From positions 1 to 32,730 of the forward strand of contig PWYW01000054.1 of NCBI GenBank assembly GCA_003567685.1: a stretch of DNA of 32,730 nt, given 5' to 3'. This document shows, piece by piece, positions 8,563 through 17,211 of this stretch (its first letter is position 1; each line of letters opens with the position of its first letter). Source of the DNA: Gammaproteobacteria bacterium (GTDB lineage: Bacteria; Pseudomonadota; Gammaproteobacteria; Xanthomonadales; Wenzhouxiangellaceae). The position numbers and the translations under genes were made by a program. The notes under the pieces were generated by a model that was not told the DNA's origin, did no database searches, and worked only from the letters and a program-made list of their open reading frames with translations.

Positions 8563-9839
8563 GTCAGGCCGAAAAAACCATCGATACATCCGAAATGAGC
8601 ACTCAAGGTAATCGTCTTGATCGTTGGCTGCGTCGCCAGGCCGCCAAGCGCTTGTCCGTCATTACCCGAGGCCAACTGGTCATCCGCGATCCGCTGGGAG
8701 AAATGACCTTGGGCCATCCCGATGATGGTCTGGTGGGCAGGGTCGAAATACACGATCTGAAATTCTGGCGATTGATGGCCACCGGCGGCAGTATGGGTGC
8801 GGCCGAGGCCTACATGGCCGGCTTGTGGGACAGCCCCGAGCTGGTATCGGTGATCCAGGTGCTGGCCCGCAACCGCGACGCCTTGAATACACTGGACGAA
8901 GGCGGTGCCAGGATCAGCGGCGCGCTGCTCAAGATCTGGCACCGTTTCAACCGCAATTCCCTGAATGGCAGTCGCCGCAACATTGCTGCCCATTACGACC
9001 TGGGCAACGATTTCTTTGCGACCTGGCTCGACCCGAAGATGATGTATTCCAGCGGCCTGTACCTGAAGGCTGATGACACGCTGGCCGATGCCCAGGATCA
9101 CAAGCTTCATCGGATTTGCCGCCAGCTGAAGCTTGGCCCGGACGACCACCTGCTGGAAATCGGCACCGGGTGGGGCGGCCTGGCCTTGTTCGCCGCGGCC
9201 GAGTACGGTTGTCAGGTAACGACCACCACCATCTCCCGTGAGCAGTACGAACTGGCGCGTCAGCGGGTTGAGGAAGCGGGTCTGGCCGACCGAATCACTT
9301 TGTTGATGCAGGATTACCGGGCGCTGGACGGCCAGTACGACAAGGTCGTGTCGGTCGAGATGATCGAAGCCGTCGGCCATGATTTCCTCGACACCTACCT
9401 GGCCAGGATCGACAGCCTGCTCAAGCCCGGTGGCCTGGCATTGATCCAGGCCATCACCATTGAAGATTTCCGTTACGCCAAGTCGCTGAAGAGCGTGGAT
9501 TTCATCAAGCGCTACGTTTTTCCGGGCAGTTTCATTCCTTCGATCAGCGCCATCACGCAATCAATGGCGCGCTCCACCCGACTTGGTCTGATCGAGCTGG
9601 CCGACTTCGGCACCAGCTATGCGCTCACGCTCAAGGACTGGCGGGAAGCGTTCGAAGCGGCCTGGGATCGAATTGCGCCGATGGGCTTCGATGACACCTT
9701 CCGCCGTCGCTGGCGTTACTACCTGGCGTATTGCGAAGGCGGATTCAGAGAGCGGGCCATCAGCGACGTACACCTGCTGCTGGCGGGGCCAGACTATCGG
9801 CCAGCCACGCCAACCGGATTGACCGGGGACGCTCAGTGA
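8559..9839 (+). CDS. cfa: Cyclopropane-fatty-acyl-phospholipid synthase family methyltransferase (first copy)
   Basis: 426 residues from ATG 8559. SAM-binding motif LEIGTGWGG at 199-207, preceded by the lipid-site segment AHYDLGNDFF (144-153). Further CFA motifs: VVSVEMIEAVGHDFLDTY, LIQAITIEDFRY, VDFIKRYVFPGSFIPS and AYCEGGFRER. The position of the E. coli CFA cysteine in YSCAY is serine here (MMYSSGLY). Such proteins add a SAM-derived methylene or methyl group to the double bond of phospholipid acyl chains at the inner membrane. Whether this one makes cyclopropane, branched-methyl or furan-precursor chains cannot be told. It overlaps DUF1365 and the next gene by 4 bases each, so the cassette is translationally coupled. 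Confidence 0.9.
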   Translation: MSQAEKTIDTSEMSTQGNRLDRWLRRQAAKRLSVITRGQLVIRDPLGEMTLGHPDDGLVGRVEIHDLKFWRLMATGGSMGAAEAYMAGLWDSPELVSVIQVLARNRDALNTLDEGGARISGALLKIWHRFNRNSLNGSRRNIAAHYDLGNDFFATWLDPKMMYSSGLYLKADDTLADAQDHKLHRICRQLKLGPDDHLLEIGTGWGGLALFAAAEYGCQVTTTTISREQYELARQRVEEAGLADRITLLMQDYRALDGQYDKVVSVEMIEAVGHDFLDTYLARIDSLLKPGGLALIQAITIEDFRYAKSLKSVDFIKRYVFPGSFIPSISAITQSMARSTRLGLIELADFGTSYALTLKDWREAFEAAWDRIAPMGFDDTFRRRWRYYLAYCEGGFRERAISDVHLLLAGPDYRPATPTGLTGDAQ

Positions 9840-10402
9840 GTCGTGCCTGGCTGATCAACCAGGGGTTTTTCCAGCTCAGCTGGCCGGCCTGTGTCATCGG
9901 GGCGGCCTATGGCTGGCTATGGACCGGTTTGCTGGTGGTGGGCGTCATGGCCCTCTGGCAACTCAACCGGGTAAACCGTCATCCTCTCGATCTGCGAATG
10001 ATTGCCGTGTGCCTGAGCATTGGCGTCGTTCTCGATACCGCCTGGGTTCAACTGGGCCTGCTCAATTACACGCTGGCCTGGCCAGTGGCCGGTGCAGCCC
10101 CGCTTTGGATCATGCTGCTGTGGCTGGCCCTGGCCCTGGTCATCAACCATTCCATGGCGGCCTTCAAGCAGCGTCTCCGGCTGTTGGCGGTGTGCGGCCT
10201 GATTGGTTCCCCGTTTTCGTACTTTGCCGGCTCACGCTTCGGCGCTGTCGAGTGGGTAGCCCCGGCCTGGCAGGTCATTGCGGCTACCGGCATAAGCTGG
10301 GCAATCATTCTGCCTTTCCTGTTTTGGCTGGCTCGCGAAATCCCGCCGCGCGAATCGGCGAAGGGTGATGACGCCCGCGCCCGGCCTCCCGAACACGCCT
10401 GA
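9836..10402 (+). CDS. DUF2878 family integral membrane protein
   Basis: 188 residues from GTG 9836, whose first bases overlap the preceding TGA (GTGA). Mostly hydrophobic, with about five to six membrane helices (for example residues 9-43 as a pair, 54-72, 80-104, 113-130, 140-162). The pattern of an N-terminal tryptophan-rich pair, the NRVNRHPLDLR cytoplasmic loop and the GVVLDTAWVQLGLL helix matches the DUF2878 family. These proteins recur beside DUF1365, COG2907 and CFA-like genes but have no known activity. A role as a membrane partner or anchor for the lipid-modifying enzymes is speculation from context. Confidence 0.8.
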   Translation: MSRAWLINQGFFQLSWPACVIGAAYGWLWTGLLVVGVMALWQLNRVNRHPLDLRMIAVCLSIGVVLDTAWVQLGLLNYTLAWPVAGAAPLWIMLLWLALALVINHSMAAFKQRLRLLAVCGLIGSPFSYFAGSRFGAVEWVAPAWQVIAATGISWAIILPFLFWLAREIPPRESAKGDDARARPPEHA

Positions 10403-10420
10403 CACAAGGACTTCCTCATC

Positions 10421-11446
10421 ATGAATTCGATTGACCTGGCCGAAAAAGGGTTGGCCCCCGACGTGGCGATCCGTCTTGGCATTCGCCGCCTGTTGCGCAA
10501 GCGTTTGCGCCAGGAGTTTGCGCACGACCCGGAACGGTCGTCAGCACGAACCCAGGCGCTGATGGATGAATTGGCCGAATCGGCCATTGCCATCGAAACC
10601 GATGCCGCCAACGAGCAACACTACGAAGTGCCTGCCGGGTTCTACCAGATTGCCCTGGGCCAGCACCTGAAGTACTCCAGCGGCTTCTGGCCGCGCGGTG
10701 TTGAAACCCTGGACCAGGCCGAAGCGGCCATGCTGCAAGCCAGCTGCGAACACGCCGAGTTGGCCGACGGCCAGAAAGTCCTGGAACTCGGCTGTGGCTG
10801 GGGGTCGCTCAGCCTGTGGATGGCCGAACGCTACCCCAACAGCCAGATCACCTCGGTGTCGAACTCGGCTTCGCAGCGTGCCTTCATCGAATCGCAGGCG
10901 ATCGAGCGTGGTTTGCACAACCTCAAGGTCATCACCTGCGACGTGAACGAGCTCGATCTGGACGACCGTTTCGACCGTGTGGTTTCAGTGGAAATGTTTG
11001 AACACGTGCGCAACTACCGCGTGCTGCTCAGCCGCATTGCTGGCTGGCTGAACCCGGGCGGCAAATTGTTCGTGCATATTTTTTGCCATCGGTACATTGC
11101 CTATCCCTTCGAAACCGAGGGCGAAGACAACTGGATGGGGCGATATTTCTTCACGGGTGGCCTGATGCCGGCCGCCGACACCCTGTTGCACTTCCAGGAT
11201 GACCTGAAACTGGAAAACCGCAAGCTCTATTCCGGCGTTCATTACGCCCGCACGGCGCGCGCATGGCTGGACAACGTCGATGCCCGCAAGGTCCAATGCC
11301 GCCAGGTGATGAGCGAAATCTATGGTGAACACTCGGATGTCTGGCTGCAGCGCTGGCGGATGTTCTTCATGGCCTGCGAGGAACTGTTTGGCTATGACCA
11401 GGGCAACGAATGGATGGTCGCTCACTATCGCTTCCAGCGACGTTAG
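10421..11446 (+). CDS. CFA-synthase-like SAM-dependent methyltransferase (second, divergent copy)
   Basis: 341 residues. SAM site VLELGCGWGSLSLWMAERYP near residue 115, with HYEVPAGFYQIALG before it and VVSVEMFEHVRNY after it. This resembles the branch of the CFA superfamily that includes plant coclaurine N-methyltransferase-like proteins and their bacterial relatives, shorter than true CFA synthase and with a distinct C-terminus (FFMACEELFGYDQGNEWMVA HYRF split across the end). It starts 18 bases after the DUF2878 stop. Two unlike CFA-type methyltransferases in one operon suggests two chemically separate methyl transfers or two substrates. Substrate identity is unknown. Confidence 0.85.
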   Translation: MNSIDLAEKGLAPDVAIRLGIRRLLRKRLRQEFAHDPERSSARTQALMDELAESAIAIETDAANEQHYEVPAGFYQIALGQHLKYSSGFWPRGVETLDQAEAAMLQASCEHAELADGQKVLELGCGWGSLSLWMAERYPNSQITSVSNSASQRAFIESQAIERGLHNLKVITCDVNELDLDDRFDRVVSVEMFEHVRNYRVLLSRIAGWLNPGGKLFVHIFCHRYIAYPFETEGEDNWMGRYFFTGGLMPAADTLLHFQDDLKLENRKLYSGVHYARTARAWLDNVDARKVQCRQVMSEIYGEHSDVWLQRWRMFFMACEELFGYDQGNEWMVAHYRFQRR

Positions 11447-11461
11447 GGGTATGCTCACCCA

Positions 11462-12784
11462 GTGAGTTATCTGAACCGGTTCTTGAGGGGTGGTCTGAAC
11501 AGCAAACTGGTGCGCGTTTTCGTGCTCCAGGTGCTGGCCATCAGCGCCGCGACGGTGCTGGGCGTCTTCGGCGCCGCGCTGGTCGTGGAACGCGTGCTGG
11601 TGCAGGAAGCACTCAACGGTGAAGCGGATCATTTCTGGGCAAATTACTCGGTCAACCCCGAATTCCCCCTGCCCAACACCAATAACCTTCGCGGTTACAT
11701 GGCTCAACGGGTCGATTTCAGCCAGGTTCCCGATTGCCTGGTCAACCAGCCACCGGGTTTTCGCAGGGTTGTCTGCGGCGACGATGCAAGGCCGGTTGTT
11801 CATATCTCCGATCGCGGCGCCGATCGACTTTACCTGGTCTTCGATGAAGTGCAGGTATCGGCGCTGGCGTTTTACTTCGGTATTGCCCCGTTGACCGGTG
11901 TCTTGCTGCTCATCTACATCCTGACCTGGCTGGGCTATGTCTTATCACGCCGGGCGGTGTCGCGAGTGATTCGTCTTTCCGAGGCCGTTCGCAATTACGA
12001 TTTCAACGCCGGCAAGTTCGACAAGATCGACCAGGATGACGACACTGCCTCGGATTTCGAGGTCGATACCCTGGTCTCCGCGTTCAATCAGTTCATCGAC
12101 CGCATGGAGTCGTTCATCGAGCGCGAGCGCACCTTCACCCGCAACGCCAGCCATGAACTGCGCACGCCGCTGGCGGTGGTCAAGGCAAACCTGAACCTGT
12201 TGGCCAAGTTCGATGACCCCAGCCGACGTCAACGGGTGATCGAGCGCATGTCCCGGACAGTGACGGACATGGAGGCGCTGGTGGAAACCTTGTTGATCCT
12301 GGCGCGAGAGAGCGAATCAAAACTGTCCTGGTCCCTGGTGCTTATCAACGATCTGATTGCCGAAATCTGCGACCAGGTCCGACGGGCGGTGCCCCGCGAA
12401 AACGTTGAATTGAGCATACGCGCAACCGGCCTGGTGGAAATTGAAGCGCCGGAGCGGGTGGTCGCCATCGTATTCACCAACCTGATCCGCAACGCCATGA
12501 CCTACACCGAAAGCGGCAAGGTCGAAATCGTCATCGAATCGAACCGTGTCATGGTCAAGGACACCGGTGTCGGCATGAGCGAATCGGACCTCGAACGGAT
12601 GTTCGAACCGTTTTACCGCGGTCATGACCGCAGCAACGAGGGCTATGGCCTGGGAATGGCCATCGTTCGCCGCCTGTGCGATCGCTTCGGGTGGGTGCTC
12701 GAGGCCGACAGCGAGCTGGGTGTTGGCACCGAAATCCGCGTGCTTTTCACCAGCACGCGTTTCCAGCGTTTCGCGGAGAAATGA
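11462..12784 (+). CDS. Membrane sensor histidine kinase, orphan
   Basis: 440 residues from GTG 11462, 15 bases after the methyltransferase stop, with AGGGG at 11446-11450 as a possible ribosome site. Layout: cytoplasmic start, membrane helix about 19-42, a periplasmic sensor of about 90 residues holding two cysteines (C92, C105), membrane helix about 133-161, HAMP-like linker, HisKA with FTRNASHELRTPLAVV (phosphorylated H231), then HATPase_c with N box NLIRNAM (340-346), G1 DTGVGM (367-372), F box FEPFYRG and G2 GYGLGMA (404-410). All catalytic motifs are intact. No response regulator gene is beside it; its place at the end of the lipid operon suggests that it senses envelope or lipid state. 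The OmpR-type regulator at 32198 is a conceivable but unproven partner. Confidence 0.93.
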   Translation: MSYLNRFLRGGLNSKLVRVFVLQVLAISAATVLGVFGAALVVERVLVQEALNGEADHFWANYSVNPEFPLPNTNNLRGYMAQRVDFSQVPDCLVNQPPGFRRVVCGDDARPVVHISDRGADRLYLVFDEVQVSALAFYFGIAPLTGVLLLIYILTWLGYVLSRRAVSRVIRLSEAVRNYDFNAGKFDKIDQDDDTASDFEVDTLVSAFNQFIDRMESFIERERTFTRNASHELRTPLAVVKANLNLLAKFDDPSRRQRVIERMSRTVTDMEALVETLLILARESESKLSWSLVLINDLIAEICDQVRRAVPRENVELSIRATGLVEIEAPERVVAIVFTNLIRNAMTYTESGKVEIVIESNRVMVKDTGVGMSESDLERMFEPFYRGHDRSNEGYGLGMAIVRRLCDRFGWVLEADSELGVGTEIRVLFTSTRFQRFAEK

Positions 12785-12860
12785 CAAGCAGCCGGCTATC
12801 CGGCAACTTCAGGGCCGTAGTATCATGCGCGGTTGATTTTTCGGGCATTCTCGGCTCCTC

Positions 12861-13838
12861 ATGAAACCTTCTGCCGCCACAGCCAGGGCCGGCGCCAACA
12901 TTGCTTTGGTCAAATACTGGGGCAAGCGGGATCCGGTTCTCAACCTGCCGGCCGCCGGTTCGCTCTCGCTCACGCTGGATCAGTTGGAAACCACGACCAC
13001 CGTGGTGCCGGACGAAACCCTATCTGCCGATACCCTGGCGTTGAATGGCCAGGCAGCCGATGTCAGTCGCGTCAGTGCCGTTCTCGACCGGTTTCGCCGA
13101 CAGTCTGGCCATGCCGTGTTCTGCCGGGTTGAAAGCAACAACAACTTCCCGACCGGTGCCGGCCTGGCCTCATCCGCATCGGCGTTTGCCGCACTGGTCG
13201 CCGCGGCCGATTCAGCCTTTGCCACTCGGCTTGACGACCGTGCGCTGTCGGAGCAGGCCCGGCTGGGGTCGGGTTCGGCCGCTCGCTCGATCTTTGGCGG
13301 GTTCGTGGAAATGGCGGTCGGCACACGGCCCGACGGTAGCGATGCCGTCGCTCGTCCCCTGCTGTCTGCAGAAGCGTGGCCGCTGGAAGTTGTCGTGGCG
13401 GTTGTCGACGAAGCCAGCAAGGCGGTTTCATCCACGAAAGGCATGAACCAAACCCAGGCCACCTCGCCGTACTATCCGGCCTGGCTTGGCCAGGTGCCTG
13501 AAGACCTTCAGGCTGCCCGCTCGGCCATCGCCGCGCGCGATTTTGAAGCGCTGGCCCGGGTGGGCGAGGGGAGTGCCCTGGCCATGCACGCCTCGGCGCT
13601 GGCGGCCCGGCCCGGCCTGATCTACTGGCGGCCCGCCACGCTCGCCCTGATTGATGCGGTGCGTGACCTTCAGTCCGCTGGCGTGGCGGCCTTCTTTACC
13701 ATTGATGCCGGGCCGCAGGTCAAGGTGGTGTGTCTGCCCGAGGCGGGCCAGCGGGTTGCTGCCGCGTTGTCGGCTATCGATGGCGTCCAGCGACTGATTC
13801 ATTGTCGCCTGGGCCCGGGCGTGCGGGTGCTGGGGTGA
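12861..13838 (+). CDS. mvaD: Diphosphomevalonate decarboxylase
   Basis: 325 residues, the normal bacterial length. Converts 5-diphosphomevalonate with ATP to isopentenyl diphosphate, releasing CO2. GHMP-family motifs specific to this enzyme are present: ANIALVKYWGKRD (12-24), FPTGAGLASSASA (96-108), GSGSAARSIFGGF (137-149), MNQTQATSPYY (196-206) and TIDAGPQVK (281-289) carrying the catalytic aspartate D283. It is the first gene of the mevalonate unit, 76 bases after the histidine kinase, so it may have its own promoter; TAGTAT near 12816 could be a -10 element but no good -35 is visible. Its TGA overlaps the GTG of the kinase gene that follows. Confidence 0.96.
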   Translation: MKPSAATARAGANIALVKYWGKRDPVLNLPAAGSLSLTLDQLETTTTVVPDETLSADTLALNGQAADVSRVSAVLDRFRRQSGHAVFCRVESNNNFPTGAGLASSASAFAALVAAADSAFATRLDDRALSEQARLGSGSAARSIFGGFVEMAVGTRPDGSDAVARPLLSAEAWPLEVVVAVVDEASKAVSSTKGMNQTQATSPYYPAWLGQVPEDLQAARSAIAARDFEALARVGEGSALAMHASALAARPGLIYWRPATLALIDAVRDLQSAGVAAFFTIDAGPQVKVVCLPEAGQRVAAALSAIDGVQRLIHCRLGPGVRVLG

Positions 13839-14944
13839 GGTTGCTCTGGTCGCGAGCCCCGGGCAAGGCGGTGCTGGTCGGTGAATACGCAGTGCTGGAT
13901 GGCGCAACGGCACTGGCCATGGCGGTTGACCGCTATGCCCGTATCGAATTGACTGCCTGCCGGCCCTCGGCTTGCCACCTGGTTTCCCCGCAACTCAGTC
14001 ACCAGGCCCTGCCGTTCCGGCAGCAAGCGGACGGCACCATCGAGTGGGCACAAGATCATGCCGCCTATTCCGTGCTTCGTCAGACCACGCAGTGGCTGTC
14101 CAGCCTGCACCAGCAGCTTTTCGATCGCTTTGGTCCCTTGCCGCCTTTTCGACTGCGTGTCGATACCGCCGATCTGTTCATTCAATTGCCGCCGGGTTCT
14201 CCCGGTTCCGGGGTCAGCAAGCTCGGGCTTGGCTCCAGTTCGGCCGTGACCGTGGCCCTGGATGCCGCGCTGCGGCAATGGGTCAATGCGTCGGATGTTG
14301 GCGGTCTTGACCTGCGCGCCCTGGACCGGCTGATGCAGCCCTATCGCCGTGGCCAGGGCGGGCAGGGCAGCGGTATCGACGTGGTCAGCGCACTGTGTGG
14401 CGGCCTGCTTCGGTTCAGTCGCGAGGGCAGCGAGATCGACGCCCAGCGTCGCCGCTTGCCGGAAGGCCTGCAGCTCCTGTTCGTTTGGACGGGCCAGAGC
14501 ACTTCGACGCCCGAACTGCTGGCCCGCTTCCGCGACTGGCAGAACCAGTCGCCGACTGCAGCCAGTCGCCTTCTTGACGAGATGGGCCAATGCAGCGAGG
14601 CTGCCGACCGCGCCACCGTGGCCGACGATGCCGATGCGCTGCAAGCCTGTCTGCATCGTTACGGCGGCCTCATGAGTACAATGGGCGACGCGATGGGAGC
14701 GCCAATTTGCGGCGGCGTGCACGCCGAATTGCGCGCCCGGGCCGAGCAGCTTGGCCTGGCCAGCAAGCCCAGCGGCGCCGGCGTCGGTGATCTGAGCCTG
14801 ATCGCCGGTGTGGATCGGCAGGCCATTGGCCAAATGACCGATTGGCTGGAGGAACGCAACCTGACCATACTGCCGTTGGGGCTGGACGTGGACGGTGTAC
14901 AAACGGGTCTGATCGACCCAGAGGCGGCCGGACGGCCGGAGTAA
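13835..14944 (+). CDS. mvaK2: Phosphomevalonate kinase (GHMP family)
   Basis: 369 residues from GTG 13835 (GTGA overlap with mvaD). Motifs: APGKAVLVGEYAVLDG (8-23), SKLGLGSSSAVTVALDAAL around 128-146 (ATP-binding glycine/serine loop), GGQGSGIDVVSALCGG (175-190) and KPSGAGVGDLSLIA (311-324). The combination EYAVLDG plus GQGSGIDV is typical of phosphomevalonate kinases, and the neighbours require this step: 5-phosphomevalonate + ATP to 5-diphosphomevalonate. The mevalonate kinase activity is accounted for by the next gene. A cytosolic enzyme; stop is 8 bases before the HMG-CoA reductase fusion start. Confidence 0.93.
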   Translation: MRLLWSRAPGKAVLVGEYAVLDGATALAMAVDRYARIELTACRPSACHLVSPQLSHQALPFRQQADGTIEWAQDHAAYSVLRQTTQWLSSLHQQLFDRFGPLPPFRLRVDTADLFIQLPPGSPGSGVSKLGLGSSSAVTVALDAALRQWVNASDVGGLDLRALDRLMQPYRRGQGGQGSGIDVVSALCGGLLRFSREGSEIDAQRRRLPEGLQLLFVWTGQSTSTPELLARFRDWQNQSPTAASRLLDEMGQCSEAADRATVADDADALQACLHRYGGLMSTMGDAMGAPICGGVHAELRARAEQLGLASKPSGAGVGDLSLIAGVDRQAIGQMTDWLEERNLTILPLGLDVDGVQTGLIDPEAAGRPE

Positions 14945-14952
14945 GCCACATC

Positions 14953-17211
14953 ATGGAACGATCAAGAATCCCCCATTTTTACAAGATGTCCGTTTCCGAA
15001 CGGGTACGCACGGTACGCGATCGTGGCCTGCTGGGCGCCGAAGACTGCCAGAACCTGCAGTCGGGCAATCACACGCTGTCGGTGCAGCTTGCCGACAAGA
15101 TGATCGAAAACGTCATCGGCGTCATGGGCTTGCCGGTCGGTCTGGGCCTCAATTTCCAGATCAACGGCAAGGATTACGTCGTACCGCTGGTGGTCGAGGA
15201 GCCATCCATCGTTGCTGCACTCAGCTCGGCGGCCAAGCTTGCCCGGCAGACCGGCGGCTTCGATGTCGAAAGCCAGGACCCGCGCCTGATCGGACAAATC
15301 CAGATTGTCGACGTGCCGCAGCCGGAGCGGGCCAAGGCCCTGTTGCTGCAGCGCAAGTCCGAAATCCTCAACCTGGCCAACAGCCTGCATCCGAAAATGA
15401 TTGCCCGCGGCGGCGGTGCCAAGGATCTGGAAGTCTTTATTCATCCCTCCAAGGGCCCCGGCGGCACCATGGTGGTCGTTCACCTGCTGGTGGACACCTG
15501 CGATGCGATGGGCGCCAACCTCGTCAACACCATGTGCGAAGGCGTGGCCTCGATGGTCGAGAACATCGCCGAGGGCCGCGTCTTCCTGCGCATCCTGTCC
15601 AACCTGACCGATCGCGCCCTGGTCCGGGCTCGCGTGCGCATTCCCACCCAAATGCTGGCCGCCAAGGGTTTTGATGGCGAGCAGGTCCGCGACGGCATCA
15701 TCGTGGCCAACGACTTTGCTCGCGTCGACCCCTACCGGGCGGCTACCCACAACAAGGGCATCATGAACGGCATTGATGCCGTCTGCCTGGCCACCGGCAA
15801 CGACTGGCGCGCCATCGAGGCCGGTGCCCACGCCTTTGCCGCGCGCGGCGGGCGCTACACCTCGCTGACGCGCTGGGAAAAGGCCGACAACGGCGACCTG
15901 CTCGGCGAGCTGGAAATTCCGATCAAGGTCGGCACCGTGGGCGGGCCGCTGCAAACCAACCCGACCGTGGCCCTGAACCTGCGCCTGCTGGGCGTGGAAT
16001 CGGCCCGCGAACTGGCCGAAGTGATGGGCGCAGTGGGCCTGGCCCAGAATTTCTCGGCCATTCGCGCGCTGGTTACCGAAGGCATCCAGCAGGGCCACAT
16101 GACCTTGCACGCGCGCAGCGTGGCCACCGCCGCCGGCGTGCCGCCAGAACTGTTCGACACCGTGGTCGAGCGATTGATCGCCTCCGGCGAGATCAAGATC
16201 TGGAAAGCCGAAGAACTGATGCGCACCGTCGACAGCCAGGCCCACGTCGGCCCGTCGACGCAGGAAATGGACAGCCTCGAAGGCGAGGCGCTGGGCGCCG
16301 GCCACGGCAAGATCATCCTGCTGGGTGAGCACGCCGTGGTGTATGGCCGTCGAGCCATTGCCGTGCCCATTCCGCTGGCCATCCAGGCGCGCATCGAAGA
16401 CACCCGCGAAGGCGTCGAGCTGATCATCCCGCGCTGGGGCGTGGAACAGCGGGTGGATTTCAACGCCAAGCGCCCGGCCTCGTTCACCCGCTCGCTGGCC
16501 AGCCTGATTGAAGAGCTGGGCCTGGCCGGCCGCGGCATGCGCATCGAAATCTTCCCCAACGTGCCACGCGCCATGGGCCTGGGCGGCTCGGCCGCGCTGG
16601 CCGTGGCGGTCATCCGGGCGATGAACCTGCATTTCCACCTTGGGCTGGACGACGAGCGGGTCAACGCGCTGGCCTACGAGTGCGAAAAGGTCGCCCACGG
16701 CACGCCGTCCGGCCTGGACAACACCCTGGCCACCTGGGGCAAGCCGTTTTTGTTCAGGGCCGGCGAGTCCCCCCTGCGCCAGGTGATCGAGGTGCCCGAG
16801 CCGCTGCCCATTGTCATTGGCATGAGCGGAGTGGAAAGCCTGACCGCGCGCACCGTTGCCCGGGTGCGCGAGGCCTGGCAGCGCAACCAGCCCTTGTATG
16901 AACGCCTGTTCGACGAGGTGGATTTGCTGGTCGACCAGGGGCTGGCAGCCCTTGGCAAGAGTGATTACGCCACCCTTGGCGAACTGATGAACGTTTGCCA
17001 GGGCCTGCTGAATGCCATGCAAGTCTCCAGTTCCGAGCTGGAAGCGTTGATCCAGGTGGCGCGCAAGCACGGCGCCCTGGGAGCCAAGCTGACTGGTGGC
17101 GGCGGCGGTGGATCCATCATTGCCCTGTGCCCCGATAACAGTGCGGCGGTGGCGCAGGCCATTCGCGAAGCCGGTTTCCATGCCCTGGAGGTCACCATTG
17201 GCGGCGACTAA
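14953..17211 (+). CDS. Bifunctional HMG-CoA reductase (class II)-mevalonate kinase fusion
   Basis: 752 residues in one uninterrupted frame from ATG 14953 (GGAG 11 bases upstream; longer starts would overlap the previous gene). Residues 1-428 are a class II HMG-CoA reductase: VPLVVEEPS with E83, THNKGIMNGID with K268, TGNDWRAIEAGAHAF with D284 and EGIQQGHMTLHARS with H382/H386, matching the catalytic Glu, Lys, Asp and His of the Pseudomonas mevalonii enzyme at nearly the same numbering. After a linker of about 20 residues, 449-752 form a full mevalonate kinase: GHGKIILLGEHAVVYG (450-465), PRAMGLGGSAALAVA (538-552), HGTPSGLDN (582-590, D589) and KLTGGGGGGSIIAL (712-725). The protein would take HMG-CoA to mevalonate and then to 5-phosphomevalonate. 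One oddity: the usual GLGSS of the kinase loop is GLGGS. HMG-CoA synthase and thiolase are not in the window. Confidence 0.95.
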   Translation: MERSRIPHFYKMSVSERVRTVRDRGLLGAEDCQNLQSGNHTLSVQLADKMIENVIGVMGLPVGLGLNFQINGKDYVVPLVVEEPSIVAALSSAAKLARQTGGFDVESQDPRLIGQIQIVDVPQPERAKALLLQRKSEILNLANSLHPKMIARGGGAKDLEVFIHPSKGPGGTMVVVHLLVDTCDAMGANLVNTMCEGVASMVENIAEGRVFLRILSNLTDRALVRARVRIPTQMLAAKGFDGEQVRDGIIVANDFARVDPYRAATHNKGIMNGIDAVCLATGNDWRAIEAGAHAFAARGGRYTSLTRWEKADNGDLLGELEIPIKVGTVGGPLQTNPTVALNLRLLGVESARELAEVMGAVGLAQNFSAIRALVTEGIQQGHMTLHARSVATAAGVPPELFDTVVERLIASGEIKIWKAEELMRTVDSQAHVGPSTQEMDSLEGEALGAGHGKIILLGEHAVVYGRRAIAVPIPLAIQARIEDTREGVELIIPRWGVEQRVDFNAKRPASFTRSLASLIEELGLAGRGMRIEIFPNVPRAMGLGGSAALAVAVIRAMNLHFHLGLDDERVNALAYECEKVAHGTPSGLDNTLATWGKPFLFRAGESPLRQVIEVPEPLPIVIGMSGVESLTARTVARVREAWQRNQPLYERLFDEVDLLVDQGLAALGKSDYATLGELMNVCQGLLNAMQVSSSELEALIQVARKHGALGAKLTGGGGGGSIIALCPDNSAAVAQAIREAGFHALEVTIGGD

